The notes: generated from the sequence alone by a model not told the origin. A stretch of DNA of 10,746 bases from Chromera velia (GCA_018398765.1 JAHBMJ010001923.1:96549-107294); one strand, 5' to 3'. Shown: positions 1-6,812, counted from the stretch's first letter. A program made the numbers and translations.

Positions 1-12
1 GGGGGGGGGGGG
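1..12. repeat. terminal poly-G run
   Basis: Twelve consecutive G residues open the window. Together with the poly-C run at the other end this suggests the sequence is a contig that stopped at homopolymers. It could also be low-quality sequence. Confidence 0.8.
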
Positions 13-303
13 AGCGCGAGGTCAGTTAGTCGAAACGCCCTGGTGCATGTCAGCCCGGAATAATTATTCACCGGGCAATCACAGTTTTTGCATTTTGCTG
101 TATGCAGTGATAAGTTTGAAGTCCATGTCCGGCTGGGTCAGCGCATCTTTTTCCGGAATCTTCCATGGCTCTGCCTTCTCTCTCAGTTGCGCATCTCCTT
201 TTTTGTCTGTCAGAGTGAGCAAACAGTCTGTAATCTTTCTGCATCGCTCTTCTTCCCTTTCTGCGTAGGTAGGTGTGTGTGCGCGTGTGGAGCTGCACAA
301 ACG

Positions 304-343
<40 letters not shown>

Positions 344-358
344 TGTGTTGGGGTGTTG

Positions 359-393
<35 letters not shown>

Positions 394-422
394 TGTGTGT
401 GTATGTGTGTGTGCCCGTACAG
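13..422 (+). other. probable intron, low-complexity 5' flank
   Basis: No convincing coding sequence is seen here. The + strand is pyrimidine-rich from about 120 to 330, as in the introns of the well-supported PB1 gene further right. The stretch ends in a plausible 3' splice site, gcccgtacag, at 413-422. I read it as the intron preceding the coding-like segment at 423. The open frames that run through the microsatellite (Cys/Val or Thr/His repeats) are translations of simple repeats. Confidence 0.4.
304..413. repeat. compound (CT)n-(GT)n microsatellite
   Basis: CT dinucleotides at 304-326 are followed by GT dinucleotides at about 326-348. A short G/T-rich interruption follows, then a second GT tract from 361 to about 391 and degenerate GT repeats to 413. 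It lies just upstream of the acceptor-like site at 422 and could act as part of its polypyrimidine context. Confidence 0.95.
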
Positions 423-962
423 GAAGTGCCGGTGGGCCGGGGCGACCGAGACCGTCGGGTGAAGGGGTTTTCTCCCCTGGTCAGCGTGGGGGTGTTCACA
501 GGGAGGGTCCAGGGTCTTCCTCATCCGCCTCCAGCAGGCCAGTTCAAAGGGCGTCGCCTTCGTCCATGCAGGGCCCCCCTAAGAGACAATATCCACATCC
601 ACCTGGGGGAATGACCAATGATCAAGCGGAGCAATCCGCTCCCAAGGTGCCCAAACAGATGGTTGCCACAAAGAGCCGCCTGCAGATCGGACCTCGCAAC
701 AGCACGCAGCCGGTCCCCTCGCAGCAGCAACAGGACCAGAGAGAGCTAGAGTGAACTCATCGAAAGAATTAAAGGAAAGAGACCAAGGGTCGTCCTGAAC
801 GCACGCACACTTTCTTTGTCATCCGACGTCCTTCAATCACTTTTTGCTGCTCGTTGGCGTTTCCTGTCTCGCTCAACGAAGGACTCGCTCGCGTATCTGC
901 AGAGGAAGATTGAAGTCTTGAAGGCCACCGAGCACGGCTTTTTGGAGCCTCCTCCTCGCTAA
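423..962 (+). pseudogene. coding-like segment broken by a +1 frameshift near 749
   Basis: I do not recognise the protein. Downstream of an acceptor-like cag at 422 the frame is open to a TGA at 752-754. It is rich in Gly, Pro and Ser, then Gln (a QQQQ stretch near 721-732), as in a disordered region. A second frame opens at 750 and runs 70 codons without an ATG to a TAA at 960-962. That part is basic and helical (SELIERIKGK at its start, PPPR at its end). Skipping one base at 749 joins them as REL-SELIERIK, a smooth helical sequence, which argues for one ancestral frame with a one-base insertion. It could be a decayed gene or an assembly indel in a live gene. The 5' end lies outside the window. 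Confidence 0.4.
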
Positions 963-1249
963 CCCCTTGTCAAGCACTTGTCATTTAGGCAGGGGGGCAA
1001 TCCTGATCTCAGCCTATCCAATCCAATGGTAGCTCAGCTTACCAACAAGTTGAACTCTAGGTTGAACTACCAGTGTACCACTATCCTATCCTATCCTACA
1101 AATCAATATTGTCAGATTGAATGATGTGAAATGTCTAGTGAAAAGGTATATTCTTCGAACAAATGACATACTCTAGCCCTTTTTATAGCATGTTTTTCCT
1201 ATAGTGTTTTTCAGTCTCTCATTTCCAGAAAAAAAAACTTTTTAAATTA

Positions 1250-1275
1250 AATGATTGATTGATTGATTGATTGAT
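1250..1275. repeat. (GATT)n microsatellite
   Basis: About six tandem GATT units can be read directly. No coding context. Confidence 0.9.
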
Positions 1276-1306
1276 ATTATCTTAAATATAATATCTTCCC
1301 TATAAC

Positions 1307-1327
1307 AGTACTACTAGCAGTAGTACT
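1307..1327. repeat. perfect 9-base inverted repeat, 3-base loop
   Basis: AGTACTACT (1307-1315) is followed by AGC and then its exact reverse complement AGTAGTACT (1319-1327). It lies 17 bases before an AATAAA at 1345, so it could fold in a 3' UTR. It may equally be a chance palindrome in AT-rich DNA. Confidence 0.75.
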
Positions 1328-1680
1328 ATATATGAATTGAGATAAATAAAGCCGGTGAGCATACCGGCCACTTGGTTGAGTCAGTGGGCTCTGGCGAACT
1401 GCGGGGCATGACATGCAAAGTCCATTCATGGAAAAAGTTATATCAAGCTCTAGTGTTTTAACTGACGGTTTTTTACATTAAAACTAACTTAATTCCTAGA
1501 CTTTGCACTCCATTTAAAAAAAAAAAAAAGTTTCTATAATCTTTTTGTTTTTATTTATTTATAATTTATCAACTGAAAAGTATATAGTTTTGAATGCAAC
1601 ACCCCGTGTAACACTCTTGCAACACTTGAACAACAGTTGTTTGCCTATTGAATACTATGATAAATATTAAACAAAAAAAT

Positions 1681-1760
1681 CAGGGTTGCCGATTTTTCTA
1701 GTGGTAAAGCAAACTGATTACCGGTCAACCGGTAATTACCGGTAGAGTCGCCGGCCACCG
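1681..1760. repeat. ACCGGT-rich palindromic repeat, left copy
   Basis: The segment starts CAGGGTTGCC and carries four CCGGT-containing units. It includes the perfect 16-base palindrome ACCGGTAATTACCGGT at 1728-1743. An 18-base string, CCGGTAATTACCGGTAGA, recurs exactly near 3546-3563. hAT-family DNA transposons often have termini beginning CAGGG or CAGNG with internal repeated motifs, so this may be one transposon end. I found no matching inverted end (GGCAACCCTG), so the family call is a guess. Confidence 0.45.
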
Positions 1761-2096
1761 GTAAAACTTTTGGTAAAAACTGTAGAGATAAAACGTAATT
1801 TCATATCATATTCAAGAAAATTTATGTATGATAATAAACATAATTTCAAGTAATTTGTTTATAAAGATATAAAATATGCTTAACCAATAGTTCTAGTCAA
1901 TGATACTGTCAATCTAAGCCTTTTTAGCTCAGACCTAGGCTCAGACTAGCTAACAGCAAACCAGATAGGCACTCTGTCACTAGCTATGTGTACGCAACCT
2001 AGGTGTACAAGTTGTTCGAGTTGGGCCAGAATTAATAGTACACAAGACGGATCAAGATGACAGTCCATCAAACAGAAGCGTGTATGAGTCTTATAA
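1761..2096. other. AT-rich stretch, no gene seen
   Basis: AT-rich up to about 1900, then moderately mixed. All three + frames contain stops. Any reverse-transcriptase-derived sequence of the LINE to the right is too decayed here to recognise by eye, so the 5' boundary of that element is uncertain. Confidence 0.4.
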
Positions 2097-2135
2097 AGAG
2101 AACAGCTAGCATGCCTCGACAGACGTAAAATTAAA

Positions 2136-3080
2136 ATGCATAGAATGACACAGCTAGAGAAAAGTAAGCGCAAGGCAGGTACATATGCAGAGATTTGGAA
2201 GACAATGATCGAGGCAGGTACACTTATACCGAAAAAAAAAGTCCATATGACATACATACACCGAACAAAAGCAAACGGAAACAGATTGCAGCTCATTTTA
2301 TTTGAAAAGGCGTCAGAAGAAAAACCAAGAGAGGGAATGAAAATAGAGAAAGAAAAACTGGGACGGGTGCTTTTTTGTTATAGAAGGGTAGCATCAAGAG
2401 GAGAACACAGAAGGAGAGCAGCCTGCAGAGTAGGAGTCAGGACGTTAGCGAGAACAAAGGGAAAAGTGCCAGAAAGAGGAGGGCAGAGAGTGTCGTTGGA
2501 GGAGAGACTCTGCCCTTTTTGCAAAGGATAGATGAAAACAGAGGTGTTGGAGGACAAGATCTATATGCTGACTGAGTGTCCGATTTATGATAGAGAAAGA
2601 GCACACATGTATAGAACATTAGGAGCAGACTGGAACGAAGGAAGAGAAAAGAAAGTAAGAGAAGTTTACAGAGAGAAAAGAGAAGAACAAAGAGGAAGAC
2701 TGCACACTGAGGCTCTGTTCAAATTCTTGATGAACGAAAGGCATAGTGCGGTGGATGAGTTTCTATGGAGGGCGGCGTTCAGAAGAAGAGTGTTTAAGGA
2801 AAGCCCAGGAAGGTACGCACCTGGAAGCTCGTTAGATGAAACCGTGCTGGCACAGAGATACGGAGTGATCACAAAAAGAAAGGGAGGAACGGAAAGAAGA
2901 AAAGAAGAATATAAGACCATCCTGGAACCAATGAAAGCAGGAAGACAGCTGAGGGAGGGAGAAGAAGAAATCGCTGAGAGAAGAATGGAGAGAGGGCGTG
3001 CACAAAGCCAAAGTGTCCTTTCGTCCTATGTCATTGGATCGATTTTTGGAGCAGTCCCTTCTGAGCAGCCCATAGACTAA
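2136..3080 (+). pseudogene. LINE ORF2 C-terminal remnant with in-frame TAG
   Basis: One frame is open from 2097 (after a TAA at 2094) to the TAA at 3078-3080, broken only by a TAG at 2529-2531. The first ATG is at 2136. The stop falls inside the zinc-knuckle: ERLCPFCKG lies just before it and EDKIYMLTECP after it. In intact relatives the two Cys pairs form one C-x2-C...H-x4-C unit. Here the usual His is Tyr (IYMLTEC), a second sign of decay. The downstream part (about 182 codons) keeps the FKFLMNERH...FLWRAAFRRR helix typical of LINE C-termini and is very rich in Lys, Arg and Glu. The product is not expected to be functional. A derived readthrough or reassigned codon is possible but less likely. 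Confidence 0.65.
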
Positions 3081-3256
3081 AGTATGCAAAGCGCAGACAG
3101 ATTGTTGTTTGTTAGCGGCCTGGGAAACCAGGCGGGCCACAGGGTGTGGTCTGAGCCTCAGCGATGAGGTACACCCCCCTGCCGTTTGCGGGGGCGACCT
3201 CTATAAGACAAAACAGCGACAGTGCTCTAGGGTACCACTAATCACTAATCACTAAT
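3081..3256 (+). other. LINE 3' UTR with hairpins
   Basis: The segment between the ORF stop and the tail is GC-rich compared with what follows. It can fold into a two-part hairpin: GGGTGT (3142-3147) pairs with ACACCC (3171-3176), and inside it CCTCA (3156-3160) and TGAGG (3165-3169) flank a GCGA loop, a GNRA tetraloop. A competing hairpin pairs 3175-3182 with 3188-3194 around a CGTTT loop. Such 3' UTR structures are known in some LINE families as recognition signals for their own reverse transcriptase. That role is inferred here. Confidence 0.55.
3236..3256 (+). repeat. (CACTAAT)3 tail
   Basis: Three exact 7-base copies end the LINE-like sequence, in place of a poly-A tail. Short tandem tails of this kind mark the 3' end of several non-LTR families. 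Confidence 0.85.
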
Positions 3257-3694
3257 GTCAGAGAAGCTCAAACTGAGATAAACCAGGCAGAGACGCCGAG
3301 ATTCGAAAGGCAGTCAGACACTGACAGACAGGGAGGAAAGATAAAATTCAGAAACTAATCAGGTAAACAGATTTTTTAATTTTTTTAAAATCCTAACTTG
3401 ATTCTTAAGTGTTAAAAACGTTAAAACAAGTGTTTAAAACTGTAGATTGGGGGTTGCGCCGCAGGTAAAAATTTTTTTTTTGACTTACTTTTTTTCTTAT
3501 TTTTTTCCTGGCAAAGCTTGGTAATTGGAGTCAATTACCGGTAATCCGGTAATTACCGGTAGAAGGGGTCGTTACCATAAAAAAAAACTTTTTCTCATTT
3601 TTTTTTTTTTAAATGTAGTGCAGAGCCTAGCTAACTTCTAAATGTTTCTAACTAGGTTTGTAACTTCTTTTTAGACAGTCCCTACAAAACTTGG
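3257..3694. other. AT-rich non-coding stretch with right ACCGGT copy
   Basis: No coding sequence is seen. Several T-runs are present (near 3471-3481, 3490-3507 and 3599-3611). At 3534-3563 the palindromes ATTACCGGTAAT (3534-3545) and CCGGTAATTACCGG (3546-3559) lie side by side, and the second is shared with 1729-1742. The motif is in the same orientation as the left copy, apart from its self-symmetry. Confidence 0.5.
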
Positions 3695-3827
3695 TTAAAC
3701 TCCCCGGGAATTTATAGTGGAGTTTAATGCAGTTTACCTTTGGAATTTAGTGGAATTTGATGGATTTTAGTAGAATTTACCGTGGAATCTACTGGTCTAG
3801 ATTCTACTAGATTCTACTAAATTCCAC
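3695..3827. repeat. nested inverted repeats of an ~10-base GTRGAATYTA unit
   Basis: A perfect 9-base inverted repeat, TTAAACTCC (3695-3703) and GGAGTTTAA (3719-3727), is followed by an imperfect 30-base inverted repeat (3750-3779 against 3798-3827; I count 24 of 30 matches by hand, 18-base loop). The arms are built from variants of GTGGAATTTA or GTAGAATCTA. This looks like a hairpin-forming repeat or the remnant of a small non-autonomous DNA element. Confidence 0.6.
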
Positions 3828-3865
3828 AAACTTTGAAGGCATATGTCTCCCGAACCGCACGCTAC

Positions 3866-4042
3866 AAAACAGGCCCTTGTTCTTGCCCGCCCCTTAGTCC
3901 CTGCTGAAAGCTCTGTGACTCTGATGTTTCCGATCTCCCCTTCCTGTAACAGTGTTGTAGTCACCTGACGCACGTTCCACTTGATCTCGTCTACGCTGAC
4001 GTCTACGCTGATCGACGCGACTTTCACCGCTTTAGAGAATGG
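3866..4042 (-). CDS. possible internal exon, RRM-like fold (tentative)
   Basis: Reading the - strand, a TGCATGCGTGCAG acceptor-like site ends at 4043 and the frame is then open for 59 codons. A possible donor (TTTT|GTAGCG) lies at 3865. The translation alternates in a way that recalls an RNA recognition motif: a beta-like VKVASIS, a helix-like VDEIKWNVRQVTTTLL, then EGEIGNIRVTEL and KGRARTRACFV. The last compares loosely with the KGFGFV type of RNP1 segment, but the aromatic residues that bind RNA are mostly missing. If no donor is used the frame runs to a stop at 3797, into the repeat. It may belong to the same transcript as the RING-like exons at 5584-6070. Weak evidence overall. Confidence 0.25.
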
Positions 4043-4321
4043 CTGCACGCATGCAGAGTAAGTGGGGAAAAATCACTCATGCACACAGCAGCTGACTTAC
4101 TGACTTTTATGTGCGTATCCATTTGATGATGGCATCTGGTCGGAGACTGGTCCAGCTGGAGGAACAAGAACATGCACTTCTTACAAACCTGCACGTATCT
4201 CATCTATGCTGTGGATGGCCTTGCAAATCGAAGAAAGATACAAGTACGGTGCCAGGGGGGAAGCAGATGGATGACGGGCAAACAGACAGATAGGCAGGGA
4301 AACGGGCAAGCTGGCTGAACG
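4043..4321. other. no gene identified
   Basis: A short + frame from 4111 to 4293 (starting MRIHLMMASG) has no recognisable feature and no clear splice signals. The sequence becomes purine-rich on the + strand from about 4230. That would suit an intron of a - strand gene, since introns in this window are pyrimidine-rich on the sense strand. Confidence 0.35.
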
Positions 4322-4357
4322 CAAACAAAAAGCACACTTCATTCCGGGAACACCAAC

Positions 4358-4414
4358 ATGGGCAAACCGTCTCAGGAGAGCGCCCGATTTCGCCGAGCGC
4401 ATCTCAACACCTGA
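4358..4414 (+). CDS. 18-codon mini-ORF, repeat copy 1 (speculative)
   Basis: ATG to TGA encoding MGKPSQESARFRRAHLNT, a basic peptide of no known family. The same peptide is encoded in the other two copies of the 136-base repeat. Expression is not shown by anything in the sequence; it is listed because the peptide is invariant while the DNA is not. Confidence 0.2.
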   Translation: MGKPSQESARFRRAHLNT

Positions 4415-4493
4415 CGTGAAAGCCCCAGCCACTCAGACAGGCAGACACGACCACAGACAAACAAAAAGCACACTTCATTCCGGGAAAACCAAC

Positions 4494-4550
4494 ATGGGCA
4501 AACCATCTCAGGAGAGTGCCCGATTTCGCCGAGCGCATCTCAACACCTGA
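4494..4550 (+). CDS. 18-codon mini-ORF, repeat copy 2 (speculative)
   Basis: Identical peptide to copy 1. Two third-position changes (CCG to CCA for Pro4 and AGC to AGT for Ser8) leave it unchanged. Confidence 0.2.
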   Translation: MGKPSQESARFRRAHLNT

Positions 4551-4629
4551 CGCGAAAGCCCCAGACACTCAGACAGACAGACACGACAAGAGACAAACAA
4601 TAAGCACACTTCATTCCGGGAACACCAAC

Positions 4630-4686
4630 ATGGGCAAACCATCTCAGGAGAGTGCCCGATTTCGCCGAGCGCATCTTAACACCTGA
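4630..4686 (+). CDS. 18-codon mini-ORF, repeat copy 3 (speculative)
   Basis: Identical peptide again. It shares the two silent changes of copy 2 and has a third, CTC to CTT at Leu16. Confidence 0.2.
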   Translation: MGKPSQESARFRRAHLNT

Positions 4687-4711
4687 CGTGAAAGCCCCGA
4701 CCACTCAGACA

Positions 4712-5007
4712 AAGAGATATAGCAGCAGGCATCTGGGGGATAGAGAGATACAGGGAGGGGCGCATGAGAGACAAGAGAGTAGACAGACAAACGGCATTGG
4801 ACAACAGCAGACAGAAAAAGTGCAAACTCGCACGTACCCACTTCCTTGATCACTTCAACTGCCAAGGTTCACTCGCTTTGTGCCTCTTTCTGTTTTCTCT
4901 GTCTGCGAAACACTATGTTTGTATGTGTGCGTTTGTGTGAGTGTCCGTGTCTCCACGCTGGTCCGTGTCGGTGTTCGTAGCGCCGGCCGCCGGTTTTATT
5001 TCTTCAG
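4712..5007. other. no gene identified; low-complexity flank
   Basis: The sequence is purine-rich (GAGA/GACA) up to about 4820. It then becomes pyrimidine- and GT-rich on the + strand from about 4870 to 4980 and ends in an acceptor-like TTTTATTTCTTCAG at 5007. A short - strand frame near 4832-4860 (AVEVIKEV, followed by a GTACGT donor-like site) is too small to call. Confidence 0.35.
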
Positions 5008-5358
5008 CTGCACGCAATGGGGCACCAAGAAACAAGCACAAAGGGACGACGGTAAGTCTGCAGCTATCAAAAACAAAACTGAAAACCCCACCTGTTGAGT
5101 GCTTTGCAGACTAGGAGGCTCAGCCGCACCGTCGGGACCTACTCCGTGCGACGCATGAGCCCTCACCCTCTGCAAGAACAGTCGAGGGAAAGAAGGGCTG
5201 TTTGTATGTATGAGGATTTATGTGGATATATGGCCCCAATGGAAGCAAAGAAAAGGAAGCACAATTCAAGATGTAGCACGATTCAAGGTTTGGATGACAT
5301 CCAGAGGAAAGTCAAAGAGGCGTGCGTACTAGCGCGAATTAGAGAAAACATTGCCTAA
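5008..5358 (+). CDS. possible two-exon 3' end of an unknown gene
   Basis: I do not recognise the product. A 44-base segment (5008-5051) sits between an acceptor-like site (TTTCTTCAG) and a consensus donor (CG|GTAAGT). A 58-base intron ends in TGCTTTGCAG at 5109. From 5110 the frame that continues the first segment in phase (ending KGTT, then TRRLSRTVG) is open to a TAA at 5356-5358. The predicted 97 or so residues are basic and low in hydrophobics, with a short helical end (DDIQRKVKEACVLARIREN). No in-frame ATG is visible upstream, so a further 5' exon would be needed. Good splice signals but little protein evidence; it also lies opposite a possible - strand transcript. Confidence 0.3.
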
Positions 5359-5583
5359 GTGCCCGAGTGCCAAGGAATGTCACGCAAAGTAACGCAAAGA
5401 GCTGCAGCAAGGACGATGAATGTGGTGATCATTGATTCAAACCGATTCAAACAGGTTCAAGAATACGGAAAGGAATCAGTAACGTGGACTGTGTTCAAAA
5501 GATCAAATCTGAATAGGTAAATCTATGACTGACCGAACGCTGTTTGTGTCCCTTCTCTCTCTGTGTCTGCCTTGCTGATCTGC
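5359..5583. other. no gene identified; short direct repeats
   Basis: ACGCAAAG occurs twice near 5383-5399. A roughly 10-base unit (GATTCAAAC, CGATTCAAAC, AGGTTCAAG) occurs three times at about 5433-5461. A CT-rich tract lies at 5551-5575. This may be the 3' flank of one of the neighbouring candidate genes. Confidence 0.35.
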
Positions 5584-6070
5584 TCAACGAGACATCCAGA
5601 CCCCCCCCCGGTCCATGTGGATACTGAACATGTCGTAGGTGCCACTGGCTGTTCCCGAATCTTCAAGAAGAGGGAAGCGAGGATGGGCTGCGGCCGAATG
5701 TCCGTCTCCGTCTTCACGCCGGCGGCGTGGATTCCCCTCCAAATTCACCTTTCGAGATTTCTTTCTCTTCCCCTGAGCTATTTCCGTCTCCGCGCTGCCG
5801 CGTTCATCTGTGTACAGATTCTGCTTGATGCACACTCCACAGACTGTATGATCTGCAAACATGCGCATGCGCGGAAAGAACTTGAGCAGCAAGACTGGGA
5901 CAATGCAAAATTTAGATTCAGTCTGACTCACTGCAGCAGTCTCCTAAAAAGGGATACACCTCGACTGGTTCCGCCAGCTCAACATATCGCCCGTCTTGGA
6001 ACACAGTCTTCGTCGATGTCATAAAGGTCTCTAAACAGACCGGACACTCGTCGTCCCTCGACAATGTCAT
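5584..6070 (-). CDS. RING-finger-like protein, two exons (candidate)
   Basis: On the - strand an ATG at 6070 opens exon 6070-5932. It encodes DDECPVCLETF and ends at GCTGCA|GTGAGT. An acceptor GTTTGCAG at 5853 gives a 79-base intron, and exon 2 starts at 5852 in phase. The join produces GDCCNHTVCGVCIKQN, so the metal ligands read C9-x2-C12, a gap of 33, C46-x-H48-x2-C51-x2-C54. This matches the first six positions of a RING domain (ubiquitin E3 ligases). The last Cys pair is not visible: exon 2 runs on as a basic, disordered tail (KRKKSRK, NPRRRRED) to a TGA at 5584, for 135 residues. A donor at 5748 (AAAG|GTGAAT, phase 0) could lead to a further exon carrying that pair. A nine-C run at 5601-5609 near the end could hide an indel. 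Confidence 0.45.
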
Positions 6071-6797
6071 GATTGCATGTGCACTGGAAGACGCGGCTTA
6101 ATTCTCGAGACTCGAAAAGATTAACAGAGAGACGGATAGGAAAGACGGTTGAACAGGCAGACGGAGAAAGTTGAATTAGCCAGAGAGTGACGACAGTTTG
6201 TTCACCAAACTTCTTGCAAACTCAATTCTTCTTCTGCATTCCCCTTACACACCATATCGGACCTGGCGACCAACGACAGAAGTGCATATATAGGTGGAGA
6301 CTCATATTGGAAAGTTGGAGATGCTTGGAGAGACCTTGAAGCGACCTTTTTTTTTTTAATTACAGCCAGAATTAATCAGCCAGATCCGACGTGCGTACAA
6401 AATTCAAGGGCAGGAGCTTATATACGCGCACATTTCGCGCGTCACCGCGCCAAATATTTTTTTTTTGCTTTAATTAATTATAAGCTACGTACGCAGTGCA
6501 TGCACTTCAATACAACACATGACCCGCAGCACGTATATACACAGCGTTTCATTCATATGGATTCCTGCCACGCGATCGCGAGGTTTCCCCTCCATGTATC
6601 CATATATATGCCAGGAAACGACAGGTATCTGAAGCAGGAGCAAGCAGAAAGTCGTGCCCCCCAAAAAAGCGCTTCACGTTTGCGAGAAACAACAGCAAGA
6701 CAGTTGAGGTGTTGTTCGACCGTTGCTTTGACCTGACTCGCTTGTCCTGACCAGATTGCGAGGGACTCCTCCTACCAAACTCTTTTTCTCTCGTCAG
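6071..6797. other. intergenic region, possible divergent promoter
   Basis: No convincing gene is seen between the - strand ATG at 6070 and the + strand gene at 6813. The region holds TATATA at 6287-6292, T-runs near 6350 and 6457, a GC-rich patch with TTTCGCGC (6433-6440, the form of an E2F site), a 12-base palindrome at 6495-6506, and several TATATA/ATATAT strings near 6535 and 6605. It ends in a pyrimidine tract and TCGTCAG at 6797. That could be an initiator or the 3' splice site of a 5' UTR intron, 15 bases before the start codon. Confidence 0.4.
6495..6506. promoter_or_regulatory. AGTGCATGCACT palindrome (TGCATGCA motif)
   Basis: A perfect 12-base palindrome centred on TGCATGCA, about 310 bases upstream of the PB1 gene start. 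TGCATGC-type motifs are recognised by ApiAP2 transcription factors in apicomplexans and enriched in their promoters. Its use here is inference and depends on the organism being an alveolate. Confidence 0.3.
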
Positions 6798-6812
6798 TCG
6801 CACTTCTCAAAG

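Larger units (their letters stand above)
963..1680. other. AT-rich non-coding stretch with simple repeats
   Basis: No reading frame of note is seen. The stretch contains three tandem TATCC units (about 1082-1097), a GATT tetranucleotide tract, a perfect 9-base inverted repeat at 1307-1327, an AATAAA hexamer at 1345-1350 that could be a polyadenylation signal for the segment upstream, and a poly-A run near 1516-1529. The rise in AT content from here to about 3800 sets this block apart from the GC-richer flanks and fits accumulated mobile-element debris. Confidence 0.5.
2097..3256 (+). mobile_element. 5'-truncated non-LTR (LINE) retrotransposon, 3' end
   Basis: This is the end of a LINE: the C-terminal part of the polymerase ORF with its zinc-knuckle region, then a structured 3' UTR and a simple tandem tail. 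Three things support the call. The translated region has the typical order R-x-G-x(3)-L, then an ERLCPFC motif, then a TECPIYDRER motif. A FKFLMNERH segment and a basic helix follow, as in many LINE C-termini. Finally, three exact copies of CACTAAT end the element, as expected from slippage at target-primed reverse transcription. The reverse transcriptase and endonuclease domains are absent, so the copy is 5'-truncated. The insertion point is not defined and I found no target-site duplication by eye. Confidence 0.7.
4322..4711 (+). repeat. 136-base tandem repeat, 2.9 copies
   Basis: Copies start at 4322, 4458 and 4594 with an exact 136-base period; the third is cut short near 4711. The copies differ at only a few positions. 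Each contains a conserved core (from AGCACACTTCATTCCGGG to ACTCAGACA) and a more variable CAGACA-rich spacer. Because 136 is not a multiple of three, no frame is shared between copies, so this is not an in-frame protein repeat. It may be a minisatellite or a repeated regulatory or short-transcript unit. Confidence 0.9.

Noticed and set aside
68-524. Long - and + frames with His/Thr or Cys/Val repeats
   Set aside because: They are translations of the GT/CT microsatellite and have no splice or domain support.
630-690. Residues APKVPKQMVATKSR resemble part of a histone H3 tail
   Set aside because: The match is short and gapped, the order of residues differs from the H3 tail, and no histone fold follows.
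1946-2296. 116-codon - strand frame, hydrophobic start
   Set aside because: It overlaps the LINE frame on the opposite strand, which has clear motifs; the hydrophobic look comes from A-rich sense sequence.
2666-3140. - strand frames rich in Ser/Leu/Phe
   Set aside because: They are antisense shadows of the purine-rich LINE ORF.
4181-4865. - strand frames crossing the 136-base repeats (VEMRSAKSGALL...)
   Set aside because: Differences between copies change residues in these frames and the 136-base period breaks the frame, so they look non-coding.
5563-6024. 153-codon + strand frame opposite the RING candidate
   Set aside because: It has no recognisable features and conflicts with the Cys/His pattern and splice sites on the - strand.
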